Positions 8,275 through 18,300 of a stretch of DNA of 49,021 nt are shown one piece after another (positions within the stretch are counted from its first letter, which is position 1; the number at the start of each line of letters is the position of its first letter). The notes below the pieces were generated by a model. The model was not told where the DNA came from. It did no database searches and worked only from the letters and a program-made list of their open reading frames with translations. The stretch covers positions 1-49,021 of the forward strand of contig JAILRP010000004.1 in the NCBI GenBank assembly GCA_024698075.1. The letters run 5' to 3'. Source of the stretch: Lachnospiraceae bacterium. GTDB taxonomy: Bacteria; Bacillota; Clostridia; Lachnospirales; Lachnospiraceae. The position numbers were made by a program, and so were the translations under genes.

Positions 8275-9294
8275 TCAAAGCTTTACAAGGCCGAGCCTTG
8301 CAAGTATATATCTTATGCTGAATCCCATAAGCGATGTCTTTTGGTCCTTCATAACCACATGCTCTATGCCGTACCCGTACATGTCGGCCAAGAACTTCCG
8401 CCCCTGCCTGTCAGGCTTTTTCAGGAAGCCCTTGAGGGCGAGTCCGAAATCATCGAGGCAGCGCTTCCTTGAATAGGCACCGAGCGGCCTGTACTGCTCC
8501 ACCCATTTCATGAGCGTTCTCGACAGATAGCAGTCCTCCATGGCAATATTGCGGCTCATCGCTATGGAGTTCCAGTTGGATCCGTCCTTTTTCCTAATAT
8601 ATCTCCAGGCGCTCATGCACTCATCCATCCTGTATATGTCGCCCCGCATCAGCAGGAACAGGAGGATCACCGCATCATCCGTAAAATCGCTTGCCCTATA
8701 CAGTATCGTATAGTCGAATCCGGCGCTGTCCTTATATATGTTGCGGCTCATGACGGTCGCATAGTGTCCCGGCCACTTTCCGCTCCAGCAGAAATCCTCG
8801 TAGGTAAACTTCCCGGACCATGCGTAGAGCTCCCCGATCTTCTTTACATCCTCATCTTCGATCGGTTGATCATCCGCGCCGACGATGGCGCATGAATGCG
8901 TGACGGCGATATATTCCGGGCTTCCATCGAGTATATCCGCCTGCTTCTGGAGCTTGTGCCTATCCGTCCAGAAGTCGTCCCCCTCGAGGTATGCAAGATA
9001 CTCACCTGTGCACCTTTGAGTGGTTTCATATACGTTGACAGTCGGCCTTCCGCCCGTGTTCTCTTCGCGAAGGTAAAGCCTCACCTGCCTGTCGGAAGGG
9101 CCCGTTGGCTCATGCACCGGATACTCTGCCGCGATCTTCTTTAAGATCTCCTGCGTCCCGTCGGTCGAGCAGTCCTCACCGACAACCACCTCGAACGGAA
9201 AATCGGTCTCCTGCTCAAGAACGCTCCGAAGTGCCTTTTCCACATAGTCCCTGTGGTTGTATGTTATGAAAATGACGCTGACCTTGTAATCCAT
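8275..9294 (-). CDS. Glycosyltransferase, GT2 family
   Basis: An inverting GT-A glycosyltransferase. VSVIFITYNHRDYVEKALRS opens the nucleotide-sugar domain, GEDCSTDGTQ is the first acidic motif, and YLEGDDFWTD supplies the metal-binding aspartates. The C-terminal 120 residues are helical and Arg/Lys-rich without clear membrane spans. The frame can begin with GTG at 9297, but the ATG at 9294 overlaps the stop of the ABC gene by one base (TGATG) and is the natural coupled start, giving about 339 residues. The donor and acceptor sugars are unknown. Confidence 0.9.
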   Translation of the reverse strand: MDYKVSVIFITYNHRDYVEKALRSVLEQETDFPFEVVVGEDCSTDGTQEILKKIAAEYPVHEPTGPSDRQVRLYLREENTGGRPTVNVYETTQRCTGEYLAYLEGDDFWTDRHKLQKQADILDGSPEYIAVTHSCAIVGADDQPIEDEDVKKIGELYAWSGKFTYEDFCWSGKWPGHYATVMSRNIYKDSAGFDYTILYRASDFTDDAVILLFLLMRGDIYRMDECMSAWRYIRKKDGSNWNSIAMSRNIAMEDCYLSRTLMKWVEQYRPLGAYSRKRCLDDFGLALKGFLKKPDRQGRKFLADMYGYGIEHVVMKDQKTSLMGFSIRYILARLGLVKL

Positions 9295-11054
9295 CACGCG
9301 TTCTCTTTCCTGAACTGTTCGGTATAGTCGGTGACCGTCCCGTCCGCCACCTTAAAGACGGGCGCGCAGTTGCTGATCGTCGTGAGCCTGTGTGCGATTA
9401 TGATGAGCGTCTTCCTGCCGGAAAGCCTGTCGATCGCGTCCATGACGGCTGATTCGGTCTCCGAGTCGAGTGCCGAGGTCGCCTCGTCGAGAACGAGTAT
9501 CTCGGGATCACCGTAGAGCGCCCTGGCTATGCCTATCCTCTGCCTCTGTCCGCCCGACAGCCTTACGCCGCGCTCACCCACCATGGTGTCAAGCCCCTCG
9601 GGAAGCGACCTTACATATTCATCGAGCTGGGCCTCTGCAAGTGCCTGCCATACCTTGTCATCCGCTATCTCGGACTCTTCTATCCCGAATGCCACATTGC
9701 TCCTTATCGTCTCATCCGCGAGGAAGATCGCCTGCGGTATGTATGCGAGCCGCTTCGACCACTTTATCGGATGTTCATGCACGTTCATGCTGCCGTACAT
9801 GACTTTTCCCTCCGTGGGCGTCAGGATGCCGAGTATGACGTCGGCGATGGTCGATTTTCCGGATCCCGAGGGTCCTATGAGGCCTACCGACGTGCCCGCG
9901 GGCACCGTGAAGCTGACATTCGTTAGAACGTCCCTGTCCATGTTCGGATATCTGTAGGATACCCCGTCAACAACTATGTCCTTCTCGCCGGGCGCATAGT
10001 CATGCGCTCCTTCGGCGTCGGCATACGTATATCCGTGCATGTCCTCCGTATCCTTTATATCCCTGTATATTAGGTCAACCGACGGACGGAGGAATATGAT
10101 GAGGTTTAAGTAGTTGTCTATCTTTCCGGCGGACGGCAGGAGCTTGAACGCTGCCATTGCAAATGCCGCGAGCTGCGGGATCATGCCGGCAAGGTCCTGT
10201 CCCATGTAAAGCTTGGCGCACAGAACCGCCAGTATCGCGCCGATGCACACGGTCTCGATCAGGTACTTCGGGGCCTGCCCGAGTATCTCGTTGTTCCTGA
10301 CCGCGTGGTATTTTGCCGCACCGCGGCGCCGGAACGCATCAACGAAGTATTTTTCCCTGTGCAGTATCTTGATGTCCTTGACCGCGCCGAGCGCCTGGTT
10401 GATGGCCTGGTGCATCTTACCGTCGTTATACTGGGATATCTCGCCGTTCTTCCTTGACCTGCCGTGGAATATTAGCAGGTAGAGCGCGGACACGATCCCG
10501 AGTATCACAACGACCGATACGGTTATCATCCAGTCCACAACGAGCAGGTACACACACATGAGAACCGACACGAGTATCTCCGCGAACACCGAAAATGCCG
10601 TCAGCAGCAGCTGGAAGAACCGCTCGGAATCGAGCATTATGGAACGGATCATCTCCGCCGAGTTCTTGTCGAGGTGGTATGTGTACGGTTTCTTTAAGTA
10701 GCAGTCGATGAGCCTTGCGGACAGTTTCAGCTGGTTATTGTATATGAACGTGTACTGAATGTAGCTGATGAGCATCAAATATGCATTCTTGAGAAGATAA
10801 ACGATGATCAGAGCTATGACCGCATACAGGAAGAACTGCCTGTCCGACTGCGCGCCCGTAAGCGCATAGAGCCTGCCGAGAACGGCATTTTCATGTATCT
10901 GCTGCGGGTCGCTTATCATAGATACGAGCTCGGCGATGAGCGATACACCGACAAGCTCAAGGAGTGCACCGATGAACAGACCGATGCAAAGGAGCACCGA
11001 CCGGAACTTCTGCTTTCTGTCAAATATGTAGCTTATCTTTCTTAATACCGACAT
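9294..11054 (-). CDS. ABC transporter, fused permease and ATPase (glycan/lipid flippase type)
   Basis: A half-transporter of 586 residues that should work as a homodimer. The membrane domain (residues 1-330) has about six spans. The ATPase domain carries Walker A GPSGSGKST at 394-402, signature LSGGQ at 498-502 and Walker B ILVLDEA near 520, followed by the switch IIAHRL. Overall layout and N-terminal sequence resemble PglK/MsbA-like exporters that flip lipid-linked oligosaccharides. Its position between glycosyltransferases supports that substrate class. It starts one base after the asnB stop and has only a weak ribosome-binding site, as expected for coupled translation. Confidence 0.92.
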   Translation of the reverse strand: MSVLRKISYIFDRKQKFRSVLLCIGLFIGALLELVGVSLIAELVSMISDPQQIHENAVLGRLYALTGAQSDRQFFLYAVIALIIVYLLKNAYLMLISYIQYTFIYNNQLKLSARLIDCYLKKPYTYHLDKNSAEMIRSIMLDSERFFQLLLTAFSVFAEILVSVLMCVYLLVVDWMITVSVVVILGIVSALYLLIFHGRSRKNGEISQYNDGKMHQAINQALGAVKDIKILHREKYFVDAFRRRGAAKYHAVRNNEILGQAPKYLIETVCIGAILAVLCAKLYMGQDLAGMIPQLAAFAMAAFKLLPSAGKIDNYLNLIIFLRPSVDLIYRDIKDTEDMHGYTYADAEGAHDYAPGEKDIVVDGVSYRYPNMDRDVLTNVSFTVPAGTSVGLIGPSGSGKSTIADVILGILTPTEGKVMYGSMNVHEHPIKWSKRLAYIPQAIFLADETIRSNVAFGIEESEIADDKVWQALAEAQLDEYVRSLPEGLDTMVGERGVRLSGGQRQRIGIARALYGDPEILVLDEATSALDSETESAVMDAIDRLSGRKTLIIIAHRLTTISNCAPVFKVADGTVTDYTEQFRKENA

Positions 11055-11055
11055 A

Positions 11056-12918
11056 TCATGCCCGCTTCAGGAAATACTGTTCCCAGAGGAACGGATACAG
11101 GTTCATGAACGCCTTCTCGCCCATGGCGAAAGTCGCCCTTGGATTGTCTATCACTTCATATATCTGCGCCTTCACGGACGGGGGGTCTATGAGGCTGCAG
11201 TTAAGGAACGCCGATGATCCCGTCATGTCCATGAAGTAATCCTTAAGGGGGCCCTGCATCCATTCTACGATCGGCGTGTTGAATCCGATCTTGGTCCTCC
11301 TGTAGGCGATCTCCTTTGGCATGTACGGTGCCATCGCATCCCTTATAATCGATTTTGAAAATCCGCCGTGAAGCCTTGAGGTCCACGGAAGGCTCATTCC
11401 GAGAGACACCATGCGGTGGTCCATGAAAGGCATCCTGATCTCAACGGAATTGGCCATCGAATACCTGTCATAATTGCGAAGGAGCGTCGGAAGGATGGTC
11501 TCGTGGCTCGATGCATACAGTATCTTCCCGAGCCTGTCCATCTTCCTGTAGCGCGCATCCGATGCGGCCCGGACCTTCTTGTAGGGCTGCCTGTGCGCAT
11601 TCTTTATGTCCGCGAGCCGCTTTTTGGCCTCATCCATGCGGATGCCCCAAACGGTCGGGTTCTTCATGGCCATGTTTGACCCGTCCTTCGGAAAGCTTTC
11701 GATATAAGCCGTCGTGACAAGCTCCCTCTCTTCGTGGGTCTTGGCATCGGCAAGTGCCTTCACGAAGTCAAACGTGTAGCCGCCGAACAGCTCGTCCGCG
11801 CCATGCCCGTCTATCGTAACGACAGTCCCGTCATCCCGCAGCGCCTTGTAAAGCAGCATCATCGGAATGGGGCTCGTCAGGTATACATCTTCCTGAAGGT
11901 AAACATAGTCCCCGAGCGAGTCTATCGCAGACAGCGGATCTATCTTTACGAACGTGGAGCCTATCCCGAGAAAATCAGTGACTTTCCTGGCATATTCGGT
12001 CTCATCCACGGTCGTTCCCGGAAATGATGCGACATATGCATGCTGCCAGTCGCGGTTCATCCTGTCATCCCCGCCAAGGCCCGCCAGATGCGACATTGCG
12101 CATATGGTGGCTGATGAATCGAGACCTCCGCTGAGCGCCGTTCCTATGTTAACATCTGCACGCATGCGAAGTTTGCATGCATCCAGGAAAATGTCCCGGC
12201 ATATCTCCACCTGCTCCTCATAGGAATCCGGAAGCTCCATCAGGTGGTCGAGCGTGTTCCAGAATCTCGTGATCTTAAGTCCTTTGTCAAACACCGCACA
12301 ACATCCTGCCGGAAACCTGTATATTCCCTCGATCACGCATTCATCGGTGCTCTCGTAATACACTATCCTGTCAGGATCGGTGACGATCTCCCTGTTCGGG
12401 CGCACCTCATCCATAAGAGGCGTAAGCGCCTTCATCTCGGAAGCGAAGGCCATGCTCGTCCTGTCCGCATCAAGGAATGTATAGTAAAGCGGCTTGACCC
12501 CGAAGCGGTCCCTTGACATGAAGAGCTTCCCCTCGGTGCGGTCATATATGGCAAACGCCCACATGCCGTTCAGCCTGTCAAGGCACGCAGGCCCCCACTC
12601 CATGTAGGCCGCGATTATGACCTCGGAATCGCAGTCGCTTGCAAATGTATAGCCTTTTGCGGAAAGCTCGCTCCTAAGCTCGGGGAAATTATAGACTTCC
12701 CCGTTATAGACTATCATGTACCTTCCGTCCGCATAGGAAAGGGGCTGGACTCCCTTCTCCGAAAGGTCAAATATGGCCAGCCTCCTGTGCCCGAGCGTTA
12801 CGGCGCCTTCCTGCCATATCTTTCCGGCATCGGGACCCCTGTGTTGCAGCCTGTCGGTACATTTTCTGGCGAGGCTTTCCTCCACCGGCCTGTTTATCAC
12901 TCCGAATATTCCGCACAT
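11056..12918 (-). CDS. asnB: Asparagine synthetase B-like glutamine amidotransferase
   Basis: Class II glutamine amidotransferase fused to an ATP-pyrophosphatase domain. Cys2 is the glutaminase nucleophile (MCGIFGVINRP), YNGEVYNF binds glutamine, and the PP-loop SGGLDSS is at 263-269. All catalytic elements appear intact in the 620-residue protein. Because it is embedded among glycosyltransferases, it may amidate a sugar acid in the glycan rather than make free asparagine; WbpS-type enzymes of O-antigen loci are known precedents. That specialisation is an inference from context. AGGAACTGAT precedes the ATG, and only one base separates it from the upstream glycosyltransferase. Confidence 0.9.
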   Translation of the reverse strand: MCGIFGVINRPVEESLARKCTDRLQHRGPDAGKIWQEGAVTLGHRRLAIFDLSEKGVQPLSYADGRYMIVYNGEVYNFPELRSELSAKGYTFASDCDSEVIIAAYMEWGPACLDRLNGMWAFAIYDRTEGKLFMSRDRFGVKPLYYTFLDADRTSMAFASEMKALTPLMDEVRPNREIVTDPDRIVYYESTDECVIEGIYRFPAGCCAVFDKGLKITRFWNTLDHLMELPDSYEEQVEICRDIFLDACKLRMRADVNIGTALSGGLDSSATICAMSHLAGLGGDDRMNRDWQHAYVASFPGTTVDETEYARKVTDFLGIGSTFVKIDPLSAIDSLGDYVYLQEDVYLTSPIPMMLLYKALRDDGTVVTIDGHGADELFGGYTFDFVKALADAKTHEERELVTTAYIESFPKDGSNMAMKNPTVWGIRMDEAKKRLADIKNAHRQPYKKVRAASDARYRKMDRLGKILYASSHETILPTLLRNYDRYSMANSVEIRMPFMDHRMVSLGMSLPWTSRLHGGFSKSIIRDAMAPYMPKEIAYRRTKIGFNTPIVEWMQGPLKDYFMDMTGSSAFLNCSLIDPPSVKAQIYEVIDNPRATFAMGEKAFMNLYPFLWEQYFLKRA

Positions 12919-12919
12919 A

Positions 12920-14173
12920 TCAGTTCCTGCCCAGTTTTTCCATGATACGGTACTTTATTATCTTAAGCATGCGTTTTGCCGAGATGCCCCTGTACTCATA
13001 CAGGTACCTGAGAGCCTCGGGTACTTCTGCCGGGGGCTCCGCAGGCTTTGCGGCATCATAAAGGTACAGCTCATTGCCCTCAACATTATGAATGATATTG
13101 GCAGGAAGCGGCCTCATCTGCCTTCCGTAGCTTCTTATAAGGCTATAAGGAAGCCACGCCGATGTAAGGACGGGGATCCTATCGGCTCCCGCCTTTTCCT
13201 TTATCAGAGCATCAAGCGGCTTGTAGCCGTAAAGGTCTACTATGAGCCCGGAACCGCTGTCCGTCCCATGTCCGCCGGCACTTTCTGCTCTCTCCGAAGT
13301 TCCCTCTGAAGCCCCCTCGGAAGTTCCCTCCGGAAGCCTTCCGAGCACAGGCTGATCTCCCGACATATACCCGAGAGGCTCGAAGAACGCGTCATATACC
13401 GCCTCCGACTCGTCAAGAGCAGAAAATCCGCATCTTGCCCTGCCCTGCAGGGGGACCTGCAGATCCGAGTCGCTTGTGCACGCATGTGTTCCGACATCGC
13501 CGAAGTTCGTCGTTAGGCTGACCCTCGGATACAGGAAGAACCTGCCCGTTTCTATGAGGTAGGTTATGTAGTATTTAAGCCATGATTTTTCGCTCCATCC
13601 CGACACATTTGCGGGTACCTGTAAGGATGCAAGGTCCCTGTCCCGGTTAAGCTCATACCAGGCCATGAAGCTTTTCCACTGGGCAGCCGTATAGGCCTGT
13701 CCCCATGATGATGCGATCTGGAAATACCAGTTGTCATACCCGTCATCAATAGCGCAGAAGGATTCACGTGTGTGCACATTGAACAGGTGATTGTAGAGTG
13801 AGACCCCACCGATCCGGTCATCATTTTCAACTTGTTCAAGCGCCCTGCAGGCATATTCGTAAAAGCACGGAGCCACGAACAGGTCATCCTCGAGCACTAT
13901 GATGCTGCCGTATTTTTCCGAAAGGGAACTGCAGGCAAGCACATGGTTTCTGAGTCCCATCCTCTGCTCCCTCTTTATGATGACTTTCTCGCCGTGCGTA
14001 TATTTAAACTCTTCGGCCGCCTCTGCGGTCTCATCCGAGCCGCTGTTGTCGATGCTGATGATGAGCGTCGGCTCTGCCCCATCGGGGTATGAAGCGGCCT
14101 CTATGGAAGCCAGGAGCCTTTTTAAGGGCCCGGTGCGGTTGTATGCGATTGTGACTATTGCAGGTCGTTGCAT
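12920..14173 (-). CDS. Glycosyltransferase (GT-A fold) with a low-complexity insert
   Basis: First gene of the glycan train, about 417 residues. PAIVTIAYNRTGPLKRLL starts the nucleotide-binding fold, IISIDNSGSDET follows, and IIVLEDDLFVAPCFYEY carries the acidic metal-binding motif. The downstream DNWYFQIASSWGQAYTAAQW also fits GT2/GT13-like enzymes. Around residues 280-309 a Gly/Ser/Glu/Thr stretch built from repeats of EGTS and EGAS interrupts the C-terminal region. The start at 14173 is chosen because CCGGAG sits nine bases ahead of it; the frame is open to 14224. It is transcribed from the promoter at 14216-14244. Confidence 0.85.
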   Translation of the reverse strand: MQRPAIVTIAYNRTGPLKRLLASIEAASYPDGAEPTLIISIDNSGSDETAEAAEEFKYTHGEKVIIKREQRMGLRNHVLACSSLSEKYGSIIVLEDDLFVAPCFYEYACRALEQVENDDRIGGVSLYNHLFNVHTRESFCAIDDGYDNWYFQIASSWGQAYTAAQWKSFMAWYELNRDRDLASLQVPANVSGWSEKSWLKYYITYLIETGRFFLYPRVSLTTNFGDVGTHACTSDSDLQVPLQGRARCGFSALDESEAVYDAFFEPLGYMSGDQPVLGRLPEGTSEGASEGTSERAESAGGHGTDSGSGLIVDLYGYKPLDALIKEKAGADRIPVLTSAWLPYSLIRSYGRQMRPLPANIIHNVEGNELYLYDAAKPAEPPAEVPEALRYLYEYRGISAKRMLKIIKYRIMEKLGRN

Positions 14174-14215
14174 GACAATTTCTCCGGCATCCGCCAAAAA
14201 ACCTTTAACTAACAC

Positions 14216-14244
14216 ATAATACAATAAAAGTGCTCCAAATACAA
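14216..14244 (-). promoter_or_regulatory. Promoter of the glycan operon
   Basis: Minus-strand TTGTAT (14239-14244) and TATTAT (14216-14221) with exactly 17 bases between them. The region lies directly after the fba terminator and about 40 bases before the first glycosyltransferase start. With no later gap of note it may drive the whole train down to dusB. Confidence 0.7.
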
Positions 14245-14277
14245 GAAAATGCCCTTCCCCGCCATATGGGGAAGGGC
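14237..14277 (-). terminator. Intrinsic terminator of fba
   Basis: A perfect ten-base-pair hairpin, GCCCTTCCCC at 14251-14260 against GGGGAAGGGC at 14268-14277 with a seven-base loop. On the minus strand it is followed by the T-rich run ATTTTCTTGTATTT. It lies about 30 bases after the fba stop and insulates the next promoter. Confidence 0.88.
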
Positions 14278-14306
14278 ACGTCCTGCTTATGTTTTTATTC
14301 TCTTTC

Positions 14307-15275
14307 TCAGGCCTTTCCGTCCGATCCGAGAACGTTGATGATCTTGTGTGCGACCATATCCTTGACGGCCTGACGTGCGGGCTTTAAGTACTGGCGGGGA
14401 TCAAAGTGATCCGGATGCTCTGCGAAGTACTGCCTGATGGTACCTGTCATAGCCAGACGGATATCGGAGTCGATGTTGATCTTACATACGGCAAGCTTGG
14501 CTGCCTTGCGGAGCTGCTCCTCGGGGATACCTACCGCATCGGGCATGTTTCCGCCGTACTGGTTGACCATCTTGACGAATTCCTGGGGAACCGATGATGA
14601 TCCGTGAAGAACGATCGGGAAGCCGGGAAGCCTCTTGATGCACTCTTCGAGAACGTCGAAGCGCAGCGGGGGCGGAACAAGGATGCCGTCGGCATTCCTG
14701 GTGCACTGGTCAGCCGTGAACTTGTATGCGCCGTGTGATGTTCCGATAGCGATCGCAAGTGAATCGCATCCTGTCTTGTCTACGAATTCCTCAACCTCTT
14801 CGGGGCGTGTATAGCTTTCCTTGCCGGCCTCAACGACTACTTCGTCCTCGATGCCTGCGAGCGTTCCGAGCTCAGCCTCTACAACAACGCCGTTTGCGTG
14901 TGCATATTCAACAACCTGCTTTGTGAGTGCGATGTTGTCCTCGAATGACTTTGACGAAGCATCGATCATGACAGATGTGAATCCGCCGTCTATGCAGGAC
15001 TTGCACAGTTCGAACGTATCGCCGTGGTCGAGATGGAGAGCTATGGGAATCTCGGGATTCTCCGCAACTGCTGCTTCAACCAGCTTTACAAGATAGGTGT
15101 GGTTTGCGTAAGCACGCGCACCTTTTGATACCTGGAGGATAACGGGGCTCTTGAGCTCGCCTGCTGCCTCGGTGATACCCTGTACGATCTCCATGTTGTT
15201 AACGTTGAAAGCACCTACTGCGTAACCGCCGTCATATGCCTTCTTGAACATTTCGGTTGTGGTAACTAATGACAT
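14307..15275 (-). CDS. fba: Class II fructose-1,6-bisphosphate aldolase
   Basis: Zinc-dependent cleavage of fructose-1,6-bisphosphate to the triose phosphates in glycolysis, and the reverse reaction. YAVGAFNVNNMEIVQGI is the N-terminal family motif. LHLDHGDTFELC carries the catalytic Asp and a zinc His, and later GTSHGAYKF and VLHGSSSVP supply the remaining zinc and phosphate ligands. The length of 322 residues fits the class IIA/B group. AGAAAGGATGAATCATT precedes the ATG. It forms a single-gene unit with its own promoter and terminator, as expected for a highly expressed glycolytic gene. Confidence 0.96.
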   Translation of the reverse strand: MSLVTTTEMFKKAYDGGYAVGAFNVNNMEIVQGITEAAGELKSPVILQVSKGARAYANHTYLVKLVEAAVAENPEIPIALHLDHGDTFELCKSCIDGGFTSVMIDASSKSFEDNIALTKQVVEYAHANGVVVEAELGTLAGIEDEVVVEAGKESYTRPEEVEEFVDKTGCDSLAIAIGTSHGAYKFTADQCTRNADGILVPPPLRFDVLEECIKRLPGFPIVLHGSSSVPQEFVKMVNQYGGNMPDAVGIPEEQLRKAAKLAVCKINIDSDIRLAMTGTIRQYFAEHPDHFDPRQYLKPARQAVKDMVAHKIINVLGSDGKA

Positions 15276-15357
15276 AATGATTCATCCTTTCTCTGTAATG
15301 TATTATATGATCCGGCTGCGCCACATGGCATGGCACGGACGGAGAATAACCTCAAAA

Positions 15358-15386
15358 ATTATAGCATCAACCGGGCGAGTCTACAA
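15358..15386 (-). promoter_or_regulatory. Promoter of fba, overlapping the mfd stop codon
   Basis: Minus-strand TTGTAG (15381-15386) and a perfect TATAAT (15358-15363), spacer 17 bases. The -35 box includes the TAG stop codon of mfd. The predicted leader is about 75 bases. Confidence 0.78.
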
Positions 15387-18300
15387 TAGTTCTTTCATAC
15401 GTTCGCATATTTCAAGGCTTATATCGAGCGGTTTTGTGCCCGACGTGATCCCGGTGTCGGATTTGGAATATCTGTAGAAAAAGCATGGCTTTGAGCCGGC
15501 GATAAGCTTTATCTTTCCCTTGAATCCGGCGACAAAAGGCGCTATGGCCGAAGGCTCAAATGCCGCATCGGGTTTTACGGAGAACTCTATTCCCTGCGGT
15601 TTCTGGGTTATATCCGTGACATATACGCCCTTTGCGGCAGTGCGCAGATATGCGACCTTAAGAAGGTTCTCGACGGACCTCGGGATCGCCCCGAACCGGT
15701 CGGTAAGCTCGTCCCTCATGTCATCGGACTCCTCCTTTGAGGCGATACATGAGATCCTCCGATATACGTCTATCTTCTGATTTTCGTTTGCTATGTATGT
15801 ATCGGGGATAAAGGCATCTATATCGAGATCGACGTTCACGGGAATATCCTCTTCTACCTCTTCACCCTTCTTTCGCTTTACGGCCTCGTTCAGAAGCTTG
15901 CAGTACAAGTCATACCCGACCGCGTTCATGTGCCCCGACTGGCGCTCTCCGAGAAGGTTTCCGGCACCCCTTATCTCGAGGTCCTGCATCGCGATCTTGA
16001 ACCCGCTCCCGAGCTCCGTAAAATCCCTTATCGCCTGAAGCCTCTTTTCGGCAGTCTCCTTCAGGACCTTGTTCCTTCTGTACATGAGAAATGCATAAGC
16101 CGTCCTGTTCGACCGGCCTACACGCCCGCGGAGCTGGTACAGCTGGGCAAGCCCCATCCTGTCAGCGTCATGTATTATCATCGTGTTGACGTTCGGTATG
16201 TCGAGCCCGGTCTCGATTATCGTGGTCGCAACCAGGACATCTATGTCTCCCGACACAAAATCATACATTATACGCTCGAGCTCAGCCTCCTTCATCTGCC
16301 CGTGCGCAAATGCTATCCGGGCCTCGGGCAGGAGCCTTCCAAGGAACGCCGCCATGTCAGGTATCGACTGCACCCTGTTGTACACATAAAATACCTGTCC
16401 GCCCCTTGCGAGCTCGCGGCTTATTGCCTCCCTCACAAGCTCCTCGTTGTACTCCATGACAAAAGTCTGTATGGGCAGGCGGTCCTGCGGTGCCTCCTCG
16501 AGCACGCTCATGTCCCTTATGCCGATAAGGCTCATGTGCAGTGTCCTCGGTATGGGTGTGGCGGTAAGCGTAAGAACGTCCACGGTTTCCTTGAGCTTTT
16601 TGATCTTTTCCTTGTGTGATACGCCGAAGCGCTGTTCCTCATCGATGATGAGAAGCCCGAGATCCTTGAAGGAAACATCCTTTGAAAGCACCCTGTGTGT
16701 CCCGATCACGATGTCCACGGACCCGTTCGCAAGGTCCCTGACCGTCTTTCTGATCTCGGCCGCGCTCCTAAACCTGCACATCATGTCTATGCGGACCGGA
16801 TAATCCTTCATGCGCTGCATAAAAGTCGTGTAATGCTGCTGGGCGAGCACCGTTGTGGGAACGAGGTATACGACCTGCTTTCCTTCCTGAACCGCCTTGA
16901 ACGCGGCACGTATAGCTATCTCTGTCTTTCCGTAGCCGACATCGCCGCAGATGAGCCTGTCCATGATCTTGGAGGATTCCATGTCATGCTTCGTATCTTC
17001 TATAGCCTTATCCTGGTCCTCCGTCTCCTCGAACGGGAACAGTTCCTCAAATTCCCTCTGCCAGACGGTATCGGGACCGTATTCGTACCCCTTCCTTGAC
17101 TGCCGGACGGCATACAGGTCAACAAGGTCCTGGGCGATGACATCCACCGCCTCCTTTACCTTTGTCTTGGTCCTGTTCCATTCCTGGCCGCCGAGTTTGT
17201 TGAGCTTCGGCGCATGGGCATCCTTAGATGCATATTTCTGTATCGTATCGAGTGCCGTTGCGGGTATGTAGAGGTTGCCGCCGTCACGGTACGATATCTT
17301 CATGTAGTCCTTAGTGACACCTTCGACGCTGACCTGCTCTATGCCTTGGTATATGCCGAGTCCATGGCTTACGTGCACGACATAGTCGCCCACGGAAAGC
17401 TCCGTAAAGCTTGCGATATGGCTTCCCTCGAACTTGGTCCTGCGGCGCCGCCTGCGGTGTCTTTCGGTGAATATGTCGGCTTCGGATATGACGGCAAACT
17501 TGATGAGAGGATATTCGAATCCCTGCCTGAGCCTCCCGTACGTGACCATGATCTCCTTAGGGCGCACTTCCCTGTCCGCATTCTCCGTGAAGAATGCCGC
17601 AAGCCCGTTTTCCGCAAGGTCCTCCGCAAGCCTTGCCGCCCTTGTCCTTGATGCGGACAGCAGCATGACCCGGTATGAATTTTTGGAAAGCCGCTTAAGA
17701 TCCGATACGAGCCCGGAGAAGCTGTTGTTGTAGCTGTTCACCGCCCTTGCGGTCACGCCGACTCCTCCCACGGTCTTAAATATGCCTGCGGGAAGAGACA
17801 GTGTCGACATCGCGATGCCGTGCTCCCTCTCAAACCTTGCGAGCACCTCTGTTGCGGTATATATGAGGTCCGCCTGTGCTGGCAGGACATAGCCTTTCTC
17901 AAGCCTCATCCTCATGCTCTCCGAAAACTCGGCCTCAACCGCCAAAAGCGTCTCCTTAAGCCTTCCCGGCTCATCGAAAAAGTAAAGGGCACGCCTTCTT
18001 GTAAAATAATCCGCAAGGCTTGCCGTCTCCTCATAGAAATACCGAAGGAAGCTGTCGAGGTTTACGAGCGCGGGGCCCGATATCTCAAGCTCTTCCTTCA
18101 GGTTCTCCGCTATCTTGTATGCATTTGCACCTTCTTCGGTCCGAAACTTAGCTCGGAACGCCTCCCTCACATCCGCGGCTTCGGACATGACTTTTTCCAT
18201 GCCCCGCCTCATCCGTTCCTCATCAAGGACCATCTCCGTGGCAGGATATACAGATACGGTCGGAAGTTTTTCTATCGAACGCTGGCTTAAGATATCAAAC

